From: Nocardioides ginsengisegetis
GTDB taxonomy: Bacteria; Actinomycetota; Actinomycetes; Propionibacteriales; Nocardioidaceae
Direction of reading: 5' to 3'
DNA length: 64,000 nucleotides
NCBI RefSeq assembly: GCF_014138045.1
Contig: NZ_JACGXA010000001.1
Coordinates: forward strand, 2,589,001 to 2,653,000
Each line of letters opens with the position of its first letter. Within the stretch, counting starts at the first letter, position 1. The notes under the pieces were generated by a model. It did not search any database and had not been told where the DNA came from. It worked only from the letters and a program-made list of their open reading frames with translations. Both the position numbers and the translations under genes were made by a program. Shown here piece after piece: positions 45,241-54,642 of this stretch.

Positions 45241-46095
45241 GTGACCACCCGATTCTCACCGGTCTGGCTGGTGCTCGTCGGGATCTTTTCGGTCCAGTTC
45301 GGCGCGGGCATCGCCAAGAGCCTCTTCGACGAGGTCGAGCCGACCCTGATCGTGTGGCTGCGGCTGGTCACCAGCGCGGTGGTCCTCGCGCTCGCCGCGC
45401 GACCGGTCCTGCGCGGCCGGAGCCGGCGCGACTGGCTGGTCGTGCTGGGTCTCGGCGCCTCGCTCGGCACCATGAACTGGGCGATCTACCAGTCGTTCGC
45501 CCGGATCCCGCTGGGCATCGCGGTCACCATCGAGTTCGTCGGGCCGCTGACGCTGGCCGTGCTCGGGTCGCGCCGCGCGCGCGACCTGGTCTGGGTCGGC
45601 CTCGCCGGACTGGGCGTGGCGCTGCTCGGGGTCGAACGGGCCCACCTCACCTGGCCCGGCGTGCTCTGCGCGCTGCTGGCCGGCGCCGCGTGGGCGGCGT
45701 ACATCCTGCTGAGCGCGGAGACCGGACGACGCTGGCCAGGCCTGGACGGGCTGGCGGTGGCCAGCGTCGTGGCGACCCTGCTGCTCACCCCGTTCGCCCT
45801 GCACGTCGGCGGCGACAAGCTGGGCGACGGGCGGGTGCTGCTGCTCGGCGCCGCCGTCGGGCTGCTCAGCTCGGTGATCCCCTACAGCTGCGAGATGGTG
45901 GCGCTGCGCTCCATCCGTCCGGCCGTCTTCGGCGTGCTGATGAGCCTGGAGCCGGCCGCCGCGGCTCTCGCCGGGATCGTGGTGCTCGGGGAGTTCCTCT
46001 CGCCCGTGCAGTGGGTCGCGATGGCCTGCGTGGTCGTGGCCAGCGTCGGCGCGACGCGGAGCGGGGCCACCCTCGCCGACCCCGTCCCGGACTGA
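45241..46095 (+). CDS. EamA-family (RhtA-like) exporter
   Basis: 284 residues, ten TM segments in two EamA repeats. The block SLFDEVEPTLIVWLRLVTSA and IEFVGPLTLAVL, then SSVIPYSCEMVALR and FGVLMSLEPAAAALAGIVVLGE, resembles RhtA threonine/homoserine exporters. GTG start, leaderless. Divergent from the BNR gene. Confidence 0.82.
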   Translation: MTTRFSPVWLVLVGIFSVQFGAGIAKSLFDEVEPTLIVWLRLVTSAVVLALAARPVLRGRSRRDWLVVLGLGASLGTMNWAIYQSFARIPLGIAVTIEFVGPLTLAVLGSRRARDLVWVGLAGLGVALLGVERAHLTWPGVLCALLAGAAWAAYILLSAETGRRWPGLDGLAVASVVATLLLTPFALHVGGDKLGDGRVLLLGAAVGLLSSVIPYSCEMVALRSIRPAVFGVLMSLEPAAAALAGIVVLGEFLSPVQWVAMACVVVASVGATRSGATLADPVPD

Positions 46096-46235
46096 GGTCG
46101 ACGGAGGCGCCGGCAAGTTCACCCAACCGTCACACGACGTTGACGCCGGTGACCTCGCAGCCTCCTAGGTTCGTTGCAAGAGCAGGAGTGCTGCACCACC
46201 CATCGCAGTTGCCGACGTCGTCCCGGGAGCCAGTC

Positions 46236-46442
46236 ATGAACCTCTGGAAGTCGCTCCACCGCCATCTCACGCAGTGGCCGGTCGAGTCGCAGCAGGTCGC
46301 CCGTCGCAACGCCATGATCGCCTCCACCGCGCTCGCCCAACGACGTGCGGAACGCGACGAGGTCGAGGACTTCCTCGCCGGACTGACCGGGTCAGCCGGC
46401 GGGTCCCCGGCCGCGGAGGTCGCAGCCCAGGCTGCTCTGTGA
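46236..46442 (+). CDS. Small hypothetical protein (68 aa)
   Basis: Starts MNLWKSLHRHLTQWP; a helical, charged middle (QQVARRNAMIASTALAQRRA) and an Ala-rich tail. It follows CGGGAG at proper distance, a TAGGTT -10-like box at 46166-46171 is upstream, and a hairpin follows the stop. No family recognised. Confidence 0.55.
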   Translation: MNLWKSLHRHLTQWPVESQQVARRNAMIASTALAQRRAERDEVEDFLAGLTGSAGGSPAAEVAAQAAL

Positions 46443-46492
46443 GCTGGGTTCACCGGGTCGGCCCACCTCCCTGGGCACCCGGTGAACTCAGC
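46443..46492 (+). terminator. Hairpin terminator after the 68-aa gene
   Basis: 16-bp arms GCTGGGTTCACCGGGT/ACCCGGTGAACTCAGC with one mismatch, 18-base loop, immediately after the stop codon. No T-run. Confidence 0.65.
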
Positions 46493-46537
46493 CACACCTC
46501 CCGCACCCGTCACTGAGGCTGGGGCACAATCGGGCCC

Positions 46538-47452
46538 ATGCCCGCCTCCGCCGCCCGCGCCGCCACGGACGACCAGATCACCTTCCACGACGTCCTCTCC
46601 GACGACGGGACGCGGCTGCGGGCGTGGACCAACGACCCCGCGAGCCGCATCGACGGCCCGACCGTGGTGCTCTGCAACGGGCTCGGCACCAGCCCCTGGA
46701 CCTGGCCGGCGCTGCTCGACCCCGACTGCGGGGTCCGCGTCGTGTCGTGGAACCACCGCGGCACGGGCGGGTCGGATCGCCCGAGCGACCCGCAGCGCGT
46801 CGGCATCGAGGAGTTCGTCGAGGACGGCCTGTCGGTCATGGACCACTTCGGGGTCGACCGGGCGGTCCTCATGGGGTGGTCCATGGGCGTCAACACGATG
46901 TTCGAGCTCGCGGTCCGCCACCCGGAGCGCGTCACGGGCCTCTTCGCCGTCGCGGGCGTCCCCGGCGACACGTTCGCCACCATGCTCGGCCCGCTGCACC
47001 TGCCGCACCTCGCGGCCCGTGCGCTCACCGTGAGCCTCTCGCGTGCCATGAAGCTCGGCGGCCGGCTGCTCACGCCGATCGCCTCACGGCTGCCGGTCGG
47101 CCCGCGCGCCGTCGACCTGATCACCCACAGCGGCTTCATGCTCCCCGTGCCGGACCCCGAGCTCGCCGCGGTCGCGATCGCGGAGTTCCTCACCACGCCC
47201 GTCGACTGGTACTTCCACCTCGCCCTCAAGACCTCCGAGCACGCCCGCGTCTCGCTCAGCGGCATCACCGTGCCGGCCATGTTCGTCGCCGCGACGTACG
47301 ACGTGCTGGCCGGCGCCCGCGACATGCGCACCGCCGCCGACCGGATCGAGGGGGCGACCTACGTCGAGCTCCGCGGCAGCCACTTCATCCAGATGGAGCA
47401 GCCCGAGCGCGTGCACGAGCTGCTGCTCGACTTCCTGGAGCGGGTGGGCTGA
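46538..47452 (+). CDS. Alpha/beta-fold hydrolase
   Basis: 304 residues. Nucleophile elbow GWSMG, oxyanion region CNGLGTSPWTW, HRGTGGSDRP block, acid in ATYDVLAG and His in RGSHFIQMEQPE. Substrate not known. CACAAT lies 7 bases before the ATG, one base off the leaderless consensus. The next gene starts one base after its stop. Confidence 0.82.
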   Translation: MPASAARAATDDQITFHDVLSDDGTRLRAWTNDPASRIDGPTVVLCNGLGTSPWTWPALLDPDCGVRVVSWNHRGTGGSDRPSDPQRVGIEEFVEDGLSVMDHFGVDRAVLMGWSMGVNTMFELAVRHPERVTGLFAVAGVPGDTFATMLGPLHLPHLAARALTVSLSRAMKLGGRLLTPIASRLPVGPRAVDLITHSGFMLPVPDPELAAVAIAEFLTTPVDWYFHLALKTSEHARVSLSGITVPAMFVAATYDVLAGARDMRTAADRIEGATYVELRGSHFIQMEQPERVHELLLDFLERVG

Positions 47453-47453
47453 C

Positions 47454-48593
47454 GTGCGCCGGGGGGCGGTCGCCCTGGTCGCGATCGCTGCCCTGGCCGG
47501 CTGCACCTCCGGGGGCGACTCCTCCAACCAGACGGACGACACCGTCACGGCCTCACCGGCACCCGCGTCGGGCGCCACCTCCGAGGGCCCCTCGAAACCC
47601 GCCGGCACCCCGCGGGTGGTCGGGACGATCGCCACCGGGCTGGCCGTGCCGTGGGGGCTGGCGTTCCTGCCCGACGGCGACGCGATCGTCACCGAGCGGG
47701 ACACCCGACGGGTGCTGCTGATCCACGGCCCCCGCCACGTGGTCCGGGTGATCACCACCATCGGCGAGCCCGTCGGGGAGGGCGCCGCGGGCGAGTCCGG
47801 CCTGCTCGGCGTGGCCGTCTCCCCCGACTTCGCCAGCGACCACCTCCTCTACTTCTACGTCACCACGCCCTCGGACAACCGCATCGAGCGGGCGACGTAC
47901 GACGGCGGGCGGCTCGGCGACCTCGAGGTGGTGCTCGACGGCATCCCCAACGGCTACATCCATGACGGCGGCCGGCTCGCCTTCGGGCCCGACGGCTACC
48001 TCTACGCCTCCACCGGCGAAACGGGCGACGATTCCCTGGCCCAGGACAAGGACTCCCTCGGCGGGAAAATCCTGCGGATCACCCCCGACGGCGACCCGGC
48101 ACCGGGCAACCCCTTCGGCACGCCGGTCTTCTCCTACGGCCACCGCAACGTGCAGGGCCTGGCCTTCGACGACGCCGGGCACCTGTGGGCCTCGGAGTTC
48201 GGGCACGACCTGTTCGACGAGCTCAACCTCATCGTGGCCGGCCACGACTACGGCTGGCCGGTCGTCGAGGGACGGGGCGATGCCGCAGGCATGACCAACC
48301 CGCAGGTCGTGTGGGACCCGTCGGTCGCCTCGCCGTCGGGACTGGCCTACCTCGACGGCGAGCTCTGGCTCGGCTCCCTGCGCGGCATGCGCCTGTGGCG
48401 CATCGACGTCCACGGCACCCGCGCCTCCCACCCGACCGACTTCTTCGTGGGCGAGTACGGCCGGATGCGCACGGTCGCCGTGGCTCCCGACGGACGGCTG
48501 TGGGTGACCACCAGCAACCGCGACGGCCGCGGCGCCCCCGTCGAGGGCGACGACCGGATCCTGCTGGTCGACCCGACTGGAGGACAGCAGTGA
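47454..48593 (+). CDS. PQQ-dependent sugar dehydrogenase-like lipoprotein
   Basis: 379 residues. Signal peptide with lipobox LAGC, a low-complexity linker, then a glucose/sorbosone dehydrogenase beta-propeller: VPWGLAFLPDGDAIVTER, GLLGVAVSPDF, catalytic His in GYIHDGGRLAFGPDGYLYAS, and YGHRNVQGLAFD with ASEFGHDLFDELN. Soluble PQQ glucose dehydrogenase family; acts outside the membrane. GTG start. Confidence 0.85.
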   Translation: MRRGAVALVAIAALAGCTSGGDSSNQTDDTVTASPAPASGATSEGPSKPAGTPRVVGTIATGLAVPWGLAFLPDGDAIVTERDTRRVLLIHGPRHVVRVITTIGEPVGEGAAGESGLLGVAVSPDFASDHLLYFYVTTPSDNRIERATYDGGRLGDLEVVLDGIPNGYIHDGGRLAFGPDGYLYASTGETGDDSLAQDKDSLGGKILRITPDGDPAPGNPFGTPVFSYGHRNVQGLAFDDAGHLWASEFGHDLFDELNLIVAGHDYGWPVVEGRGDAAGMTNPQVVWDPSVASPSGLAYLDGELWLGSLRGMRLWRIDVHGTRASHPTDFFVGEYGRMRTVAVAPDGRLWVTTSNRDGRGAPVEGDDRILLVDPTGGQQ

Positions 48594-48979
48594 CGAGCGG
48601 GGACGAGCAGCTGCCGACGTGGTCGGTCACGATGGTCAGCCCCGAGCTCGAGCTGCGCGTCGGTGCGCCGCGCGAGGAGACACTCGGGGTGCTGGCCCGA
48701 CACCTCGACATCGCGGGGTTCAAGACGAAGGACGCCACCCCGACCGGCTTCCGCGCGGTGCACTTCGCCCGGGGCTGGATCCTGGTCGGCGAGACGTCCT
48801 ACCGGACCGAGCTGCTGGTCCGCGCCGAGGGTGACGCCGTGACCGTGGCCGTCGGCCGCAACGCGCGCAACGGCAAGCCCCGTCGGCTCGCCGCCCGAGG
48901 GTTGAACGCCGCGCTCGACGAGCTCAGGAGCTGTGGGGTCGGGGTGCACTGGACGCCGTGGGCTGAACAGTCCCGGTGA
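48590..48979 (+). CDS. Hypothetical protein
   Basis: 129 residues, GTG start overlapping the upstream stop (GTGA). Reads as a small alpha/beta protein (VTMVSPELELRVGAPREETL ... AVGRNARNGKPRR). No family recognised. Its last 56 bp overlap the convergent ECF S-component gene. Confidence 0.6.
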   Translation: MTSGDEQLPTWSVTMVSPELELRVGAPREETLGVLARHLDIAGFKTKDATPTGFRAVHFARGWILVGETSYRTELLVRAEGDAVTVAVGRNARNGKPRRLAARGLNAALDELRSCGVGVHWTPWAEQSR

Positions 48980-49763
48980 CCGTCGCCCGGCGGGAGGCCC
49001 GGCGCAGCGTCGACAGCACGGCCGGGCCCAGCACCGCGATCGCCACCGCGTTGGTGATCGCCCGACCGGTGTCCCAGCTGCCGGTCGACGTGAGCAGCGT
49101 GTAGACCGCGAAGCGGTGCAGGTTGTCCGCGACCGGTGCGCCGGCCACGAACGACAGCGAGCTCCCGTGGCCGGGCACCTCCACGCCGAGCAGGAACGGC
49201 CAGCCCGAGAGGTTCATCAGCAGGCCGAACACGTAGGCCGCGACGATTCCGTAGACCACCAGCATGGCGATCTCGGCCCGCCCGGTGACCCGCCGCGGGA
49301 GCAGTCCCGCGCCCATCCCCACCCAGGCGGACACCAGCATCTGGAAGGGCAACCAGGGGCCGACGCCGGCGGTCATCAGGGCCGACGCGAAGAGCGACGT
49401 ACAGCCCAGGACGAAGCCGAAGCCGGGGCCGAAGACGCGCCCGGCGAGGATCAGCAGGAAGAGGACGAGCTCGACACCGGCCGTGCCGGGCGAGATGCCG
49501 CGCAGGACGGCGTTGATCGCCGAGAGCACCCCCAGGATCGCCAGCACCCGCGGGTCCATGCCGCCCTCGCTGATCTCGGCGAGCACGACGGCGATCACGA
49601 CCGGCAGCAGTCCGAGGAAGAGGAACGGCGGGTCGACCCGCGGCTCGTCGCCGACCCGCACGAGCAGCGGCCAGCAGAGCATCATCAGCCCGGCCAGCGA
49701 GGCGACGCCGAGCACGAGGGCGGTGCGCGGCGCGATCGGGACCGCGGAGACGCGGGCGCTCAT
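48924..49763 (-). CDS. ECF transporter S component, probably for cobalamin
   Basis: 279 residues, six or so TM segments, with GMDPRVLAILGVLSAINAVLRG and FMLG-like helix GRVFGPGFGFVLGCTSLFASALMTAGVGPWLPFQML, typical of the larger ECF S components linked to cobalamin. The assignment to B12 rests on the riboswitch at the head of the operon. ATG overlaps the ATPase stop. Long hydrophilic C-terminus (about 25 residues). Confidence 0.8.
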   Translation of the reverse strand: MSARVSAVPIAPRTALVLGVASLAGLMMLCWPLLVRVGDEPRVDPPFLFLGLLPVVIAVVLAEISEGGMDPRVLAILGVLSAINAVLRGISPGTAGVELVLFLLILAGRVFGPGFGFVLGCTSLFASALMTAGVGPWLPFQMLVSAWVGMGAGLLPRRVTGRAEIAMLVVYGIVAAYVFGLLMNLSGWPFLLGVEVPGHGSSLSFVAGAPVADNLHRFAVYTLLTSTGSWDTGRAITNAVAIAVLGPAVLSTLRRASRRATVTGTVQPTASSAPRPHSS

Positions 49764-51346
49764 GCCGAGTCCAGCCGTGCGGCCACCTCGTCGACCCGCA
49801 GCCACGGCGCGCCGAGCACCTTGGTGACCTGGGGGGCGAAGGCGGGTGACTCGGCCACCACGCGGCGTACGGGCCCGGAGGAGACGACCTCGCCCTCGGC
49901 CAGCACCACCACGTCGTGGGCGGCCTGGGCCACGAACTCGACGTCGTGGGTGGCGACGAGGACGGCGTGCCCCTCCTCGGCCAGGGTGCGGAGGATGCCC
50001 GCGAGCTCGTGCTTGGCGGCGTAGTCCAGGCCGCGCGTCGGCTCGTCGAGGAGCAGCACGTCCGGCCGCGAGACGAGGACCAGGGAGAGCGCGAGGGCCA
50101 GCCGCTGGCCCTCCGAGAGGTCGCGCGGGTGGGTGTCGTCGGCGATGCCCGGCACGAGGCGCTCGAGGATCGCCCGGCAGGCGCCCGAGCCGCCGTCGGC
50201 GGCGGCGCACTCCTCGGCGACGGTCTCGAGGTAGAGCAGGTCCGCGGCGTTCTGCGGCACCAGGCCCACGAGGTTGCGGCGACCGGCAGCGTCGAGCGCC
50301 GCCGGGTCGTGGCTGCCGACGTGTACGTCGCCCGCCGCACGCCGGCCGCTGCCCTGCAGGGCCCACATCATCGAGGACTTGCCCGAGCCGTTGCGCCCCA
50401 TCAGGGCCGTGACCCGACGCGCTCCGAGGGCCAGGTCGACCTCGCGCAGCGCGACGGTCGGGCCGTGCACGACCGAGAGGCGTCGGGCCCGGAGGGCGAC
50501 GTCGTCGGATGGTGTCTCGTGGGACGCCACCGGGGCCGCGCCGAGGCGGTCGGCCAGACCGCGGGCCAGCCGGCGGGCGTCGCGCACGCTCAGCGGGAGG
50601 GGGTCCCAGCCGGCGGCGCGGCCGAGCTCGACGATCGGCGGGACCACCGGCGAGTCGGCCAGCAGGGTCGCCGGCTCGCCCACCCGCACGGCACCCCCGC
50701 CGGTCATCAGGCACATCCGGTCGGCGAACGGGACGACCCGCTCGAGCCGGTGCTCGGCCATCAGCACGCTGACGCCGAGGTCGTGCACGAGCCGGGTGAG
50801 GGTCGCGAGGACGTCCTCGGCGGCGGTCGGGTCGAGGGCGGAGGTGGGCTCGTCGAGCACCAGCAGCCGGGGGTGCATCGTGAGGACCGACCCGATCGCC
50901 ACGCGCTGCTGCTGACCACCCGAAAGGGTGCGCAGGTCCCGGTTGCGGAGCTCGGCGATGCCGAGCAGGTCGAGGGTCTCCTCGACCCGGCGGCGCATCG
51001 TGTCGGCGGGCAGGCCGAGCTGCTCCATCCCGTAGGCGAGCTCCTCCTCGACCGTGTCGGTCACGAAGCCCGCCGCGGGATCCTGGCCGACGTAGCCCAC
51101 GAGGTGGGCCCGGTCGCGCGGCGGGGTGCGCACGACGCTGGCGCCGTCGAGCAGCACGTCGCCGGAGAGGTGGCCGCCGCTGAACCGCGGCACCAGCCCG
51201 GTCACGACCCCCAGGAGCGTGGACTTGCCGACGCCGGTCGGCCCGGAGACGACGACGAGCTCGCCCTCCTCGATGGTCAGCGAGACCCGGTCGAGGACGG
51301 GAGGCCCCTCGGCGTAGCCGAACGTGATGTCGCGCAGCTCGATCAT
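49760..51346 (-). CDS. ECF transporter fused ATPase (A-A')
   Basis: 528 residues with two ABC domains. First: GPTGVGKST, LSGGQQQR, LLVLDEPTSALDP. Second: GRNGSGKSS, degenerate signature DLSEGQRLALAL, VLLLDEPTRGLD. Fused ECF ATPases energise vitamin import with EcfT. ATGA overlaps on both sides (EcfT, S component). Confidence 0.9.
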   Translation of the reverse strand: MIELRDITFGYAEGPPVLDRVSLTIEEGELVVVSGPTGVGKSTLLGVVTGLVPRFSGGHLSGDVLLDGASVVRTPPRDRAHLVGYVGQDPAAGFVTDTVEEELAYGMEQLGLPADTMRRRVEETLDLLGIAELRNRDLRTLSGGQQQRVAIGSVLTMHPRLLVLDEPTSALDPTAAEDVLATLTRLVHDLGVSVLMAEHRLERVVPFADRMCLMTGGGAVRVGEPATLLADSPVVPPIVELGRAAGWDPLPLSVRDARRLARGLADRLGAAPVASHETPSDDVALRARRLSVVHGPTVALREVDLALGARRVTALMGRNGSGKSSMMWALQGSGRRAAGDVHVGSHDPAALDAAGRRNLVGLVPQNAADLLYLETVAEECAAADGGSGACRAILERLVPGIADDTHPRDLSEGQRLALALSLVLVSRPDVLLLDEPTRGLDYAAKHELAGILRTLAEEGHAVLVATHDVEFVAQAAHDVVVLAEGEVVSSGPVRRVVAESPAFAPQVTKVLGAPWLRVDEVAARLDSA

Positions 51347-52464
51347 GCGGCGGCCTCCGCGTGGCCGCGGAGCTCGGCCACGGGGCGGTACGGCGCGGCG
51401 ACCGGCGGCGAGGCCAGCCCGCCGAGCAGGCCGATCGCGGCACCGAGCAGGGAGGCGCCGCCGACGCGCGGGACCGTGGCGAGGTCGGGGTAGGCCAGGG
51501 CGACCTGGTGGCCGCCGACCCACCACGCGAGGGCCGCCACCGCGACGCCGGACGCGACGACGACGAGCTCGGGCAGCCGCCAGTGGTCGGGCCGGTAGCG
51601 GGTGCGCTCCACCCGTCGCCCCGCGCTGAGCAGCCCGGCGGTCGCCGTCGCGGCCCCGAGCGCGAGCATCGGCAGCGCGAGCCAGCGGGGGGCGGTCTGG
51701 TCGAGGACGGCGTAGGTGCCCACGCAGATCCCGACCAGCCCGGTCAGCATCAGGGCGCCGGTGGTGCGGCGGGCGGTCCGGCCGAGGTTGCCGGCCCGGC
51801 CGTAGCCGCGCGCGTCCATCCCCGCCGCGAGGGCCAGCGACCGCTCCAGCGCGTCCTCGAGGACCGGCACCAGGAAGCGGCGCAGCCGCCCGATCCGGCC
51901 GGTCTCCCCCGCCCGCAGGCTCTGTGCGGCCCGGACCCGGCGCACGCTGTCGGCGAACTGCGGCAGCACCGTCACGGCCACCACCAGGGCGGTCCCGATC
52001 TCGTAGAGCGCCGGCGGCACCGAGCGCAGCAGCCGCTTGGGGTTCGCGAGCGCGTTGGCCGCGCCGATGCAGATCACGATCGTGGCGAGCCGCAGGCCGT
52101 CGTACAGGCCCGCGAGCAGCGCCTCGCGCGTGATCGGCCCCAGCAGGGTGATGCCGGCGACCCAGTGCGGCAGGGGCACGGCCGGGAGCGGGACCAGCAC
52201 GGTGCCGACGTCACCGGCCCCGAAGACCACCCGGAACGCCAGCCGGACCGCGACGATCACGACCCCGAGCCAGACGTAGATCCGGAACGACGCAGCCCAC
52301 GGCTGGTCGGAACGTCGCGCCATCACGACCACGCTCGCCACCGCCACGAGCAGGAGCAGCACGAGCGGGTTGGTCGTCAGCGACGCCGCCGCGGCAAGCC
52401 CGATCGCCCACACCCACCAGGCCACGGGGTGCAGGTCGCGCGGGAGCCGCGTCGGGGGCCGCAT
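51343..52464 (-). CDS. ECF transporter T component
   Basis: 373 residues, several TM helices, with the ATPase-coupling Ala-Arg-Gly motif in GMDARGYGR (the second xRG repeat is in RAAQSLRAGE). ATG 52464; a GTG at 52473 is in frame. The third transport component between the exported protein gene and the ATPase. Confidence 0.87.
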   Translation of the reverse strand: MRPPTRLPRDLHPVAWWVWAIGLAAAASLTTNPLVLLLLVAVASVVVMARRSDQPWAASFRIYVWLGVVIVAVRLAFRVVFGAGDVGTVLVPLPAVPLPHWVAGITLLGPITREALLAGLYDGLRLATIVICIGAANALANPKRLLRSVPPALYEIGTALVVAVTVLPQFADSVRRVRAAQSLRAGETGRIGRLRRFLVPVLEDALERSLALAAGMDARGYGRAGNLGRTARRTTGALMLTGLVGICVGTYAVLDQTAPRWLALPMLALGAATATAGLLSAGRRVERTRYRPDHWRLPELVVVASGVAVAALAWWVGGHQVALAYPDLATVPRVGGASLLGAAIGLLGGLASPPVAAPYRPVAELRGHAEAAA

Positions 52465-52477
52465 CGTGGGCACGGGC

Positions 52478-53374
52478 TCAGCCGGCCCTGCGGCGGCGCA
52501 CGAGCGCGGTGGCACCGGCCGCCGCGAAGAGCACCGCGATGGCCGCCGGCGCCACCCAGGCGGGGAGGCCGCCGTCGTCCGGGGTCGGCGCCTCAGCAGC
52601 CGGTACGTCGCCCGCCGCCGGGGAGGCCGATCCGGACGGGTCGGCCGTGGCCGAGCTGCTCGCGCCGGCCGAGGGCGAGGCGTGGTGGCGCTTCTTCTGC
52701 CCGTGCTTGCCCCCGTGCTTGCCATCGGGCTTGGAGCCGGCCGAGGAGGCGGACACAGAGGGAGCGGTCGCGCCCGACGCCGGGGCAGTCGTCCCTCCGC
52801 CGGTGCCCGGCTGCTGGCTCGGCGCGTGCGTCGGCTGCTGGGTCGGCTGCTGCGTCGGCTGGTGGCTCGGTGAGGGCGACGGGGTCGGCGACGCGGTCTT
52901 GTGGGCCGTGGGGGCCGCGCCCGGCGGCGACTTGGTGCTGCTGCCGTTCCACGAGAGGGCGACGTACCCGCCCTCGGGGACGGTCAGCGAGTCGACGCCC
53001 TGGCTGGCGTAGGTCCACGTCCCGGACGTGCCGTCGGACCACCACAGGCCCCAGTAGGCGTCGGCAGGCGGGGTGTTGACGCAGGACTCCTGGTCCGAGG
53101 ACGGCGCGTTGTTCACCCGACACACGAAGCCGGGCTGGCGCTGCACCCGGGTCAGGGCGAAGCCGGAGTCCTCGAACTGGGTCGCCGCGTCGTCCCCGGC
53201 ACCACCGGCGTCGCAGACCTGCTGCACACCGCCGCCGAGCTCGTGGAAGTCCACGACGACCGTGACCCCGCTCGCGGTCGAGCAGGCGGCCGCCTGGGTC
53301 GGCGCCGCAGGGATCACACCCGTCGCCGCGGTCACGAGGACCGCGGCGACGAGCGACGCGAGCGTCAGCCGCAC
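52478..53374 (-). CDS. SCO2322-family exported, membrane-anchored protein (DUF4430-like beta domain)
   Basis: 298 residues. Signal peptide to about 28, a beta domain (ACSTASGVTVVVDFHELGGG ... YWGLWWSDGTSGTWTY ... GGYVALSW) that resembles the DUF4430/transcobalamin beta-domain pattern, a Pro/Thr/Gln/Ser linker (QPTQQPTQQP), a basic region, then one TM helix and RRRR tail. Probably faces the outside. GTG overlaps the preceding stop by 10 bp. Confidence 0.7.
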   Translation of the reverse strand: MRLTLASLVAAVLVTAATGVIPAAPTQAAACSTASGVTVVVDFHELGGGVQQVCDAGGAGDDAATQFEDSGFALTRVQRQPGFVCRVNNAPSSDQESCVNTPPADAYWGLWWSDGTSGTWTYASQGVDSLTVPEGGYVALSWNGSSTKSPPGAAPTAHKTASPTPSPSPSHQPTQQPTQQPTHAPSQQPGTGGGTTAPASGATAPSVSASSAGSKPDGKHGGKHGQKKRHHASPSAGASSSATADPSGSASPAAGDVPAAEAPTPDDGGLPAWVAPAAIAVLFAAAGATALVRRRRAG

Positions 53375-54441
53375 GTCAGGTAGCCCAGGCCCGGCGCCGC
53401 CTGCGAGGTGGCGCGCCGCCACTGGTCCTGGGTCTCGGTCGTGATGCCGTCCTGCGCGGCGGCGTCGTACGCCGTCCGGTCGTAGGCGATCGCACCGCGC
53501 TGGCCGTGGAGCGGCTTGCCGCTCGCGACGTCACCGACTTGGAGCTTCTTCACCCAGGCCGCCGCCTTCGAGGCCGCACCGCACGCGCCGGAGCCGCCGA
53601 GGGCCCAGGCCGCGAGGCCGGTGCTGTTGGCGTTGGACGCCTCGGTGGCAGGGCCGCCGCCGAAGCTGCCGTTGTCCTTCTGGTGGTGCTTGAGCCACGC
53701 AACGGCGTCCTTGATCGCGGCCTTCACCGCGGCGGACTTGTGCGGGACCGGCCGCAGGTTGATCACCGCGAGAGCGGTGACGTCGGTGTCGGGTGCACTG
53801 GTCGTGGCCCGCTTCCCGGCGTCGCACGACTGGTCGGCCTTCGCCTTGCCCGCGAAGTTGAGGCGGAACCAGCCGCCCGCGCACTGCTGCTTCAACAGGA
53901 AGCGGATCGCCTCGTCGGCCTTCCCCGAGCCGGCCACGGCCAGCCCGCGGGCCGCGAACGCCTGACCGATCGTGTTGGCGTAGTCGGTCGCGGACCTGTC
54001 CTGGATCCGGCCGACCGTCGGGGCGTCGGTGCTGACGCGCTTGCCGAGCCGCTGGACGAGGTCCACGCCGCCGAACGAGCGCGGATCGCCGCCGGTGGCC
54101 TCGGCCAGGACGACCGCCTTGGCCACGGAGCCGGCGTAGACGTCGTCGGAGCCGAAGTCGACGCCGGTCGTCCAGCTGTCGACGTGGGTGGCCAGCGACT
54201 TGCGGATGTCGGCGACGTGGGAGGCCTGGCCCCCGGTCGCGAGCAGCGCGAAGGCGACGTCGGCGGTGAGGCCGTAGTCGTCGAAGGAGTACTGGTCGTT
54301 GTGGACCAGGCCGTCGGTCAGCTGGTGGGTGAGCCAGGTGCCGGCCCGGTCGTCGGGGGCCGCCTGGGCGGCTCCGGGGACGAGCGTGAGGAGCAGGGCG
54401 GAGACGGCGACGAGCGCCGAGCTCCTGGAGAGGCGTGACAT
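53365..54441 (-). CDS. Exported prenyltransferase/squalene-oxidase-repeat protein (transcobalamin alpha-domain-like)
   Basis: 358 residues with a signal peptide (to about 27, AQAAP). The mature part has alpha/alpha-barrel repeats: YGLTADVAFALLATG, GWFRLNF, LKHHQKDNGSFGGG, STGLAAWALGG. This fold is shared with transcobalamin and intrinsic factor. First gene after the B12 riboswitch, so it may capture cobalamin for the ECF importer (inference). Good GGAAGGA site. Confidence 0.75.
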   Translation of the reverse strand: MSRLSRSSALVAVSALLLTLVPGAAQAAPDDRAGTWLTHQLTDGLVHNDQYSFDDYGLTADVAFALLATGGQASHVADIRKSLATHVDSWTTGVDFGSDDVYAGSVAKAVVLAEATGGDPRSFGGVDLVQRLGKRVSTDAPTVGRIQDRSATDYANTIGQAFAARGLAVAGSGKADEAIRFLLKQQCAGGWFRLNFAGKAKADQSCDAGKRATTSAPDTDVTALAVINLRPVPHKSAAVKAAIKDAVAWLKHHQKDNGSFGGGPATEASNANSTGLAAWALGGSGACGAASKAAAWVKKLQVGDVASGKPLHGQRGAIAYDRTAYDAAAQDGITTETQDQWRRATSQAAPGLGYLTCG

Positions 54442-54499
54442 GAGGGTTCCTTCCCGCTGCACAACGGGAGGCCCGGGGCCACCCGCTGGTTTCCACGAC

Positions 54500-54630
54500 A
54501 GCGTGTGATCAGGACGCGTCGCGGCAGGTGGTCCGGCTCGCTCCCCGAGGCGAACCTCGGCGAGCACACGGTTGCGGGTCAGCGCCGGATTCGGACCGGC
54601 TTCCCCCACTGCGGGCGTGATGAGTTGTGT
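54500..54630 (-). ncRNA. Cobalamin (B12) riboswitch
   Basis: Read on the minus strand: GTGGGGGAAG, then CCGGTCCGAATCCGG (54585-54599), CTGACCCGCAACC (54570-54582) and the B12 box AGCCGGACCACCTGCC (54523-54538). These are the conserved core elements in the right order. A hairpin CCCG...CGGG lies just before the ribosome site of the next gene (about 54451-54466), a possible expression platform. Edges are approximate. Confidence 0.92.
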
Positions 54631-54636
54631 GAGCGC

Positions 54637-54642
54637 AGCATA
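54637..54642 (-). promoter_or_regulatory. -10 box of the riboswitch operon
   Basis: TATGCT on the minus strand, about 7 bases before the probable RNA start; no clear -35. Confidence 0.5.

Noticed and set aside
48924..51443. An 839-codon minus frame spanning ATPase and S component
   Set aside because: Only its C-terminal part (from ATG 49763) is the S component; the upstream part is out of frame with the ATPase gene.
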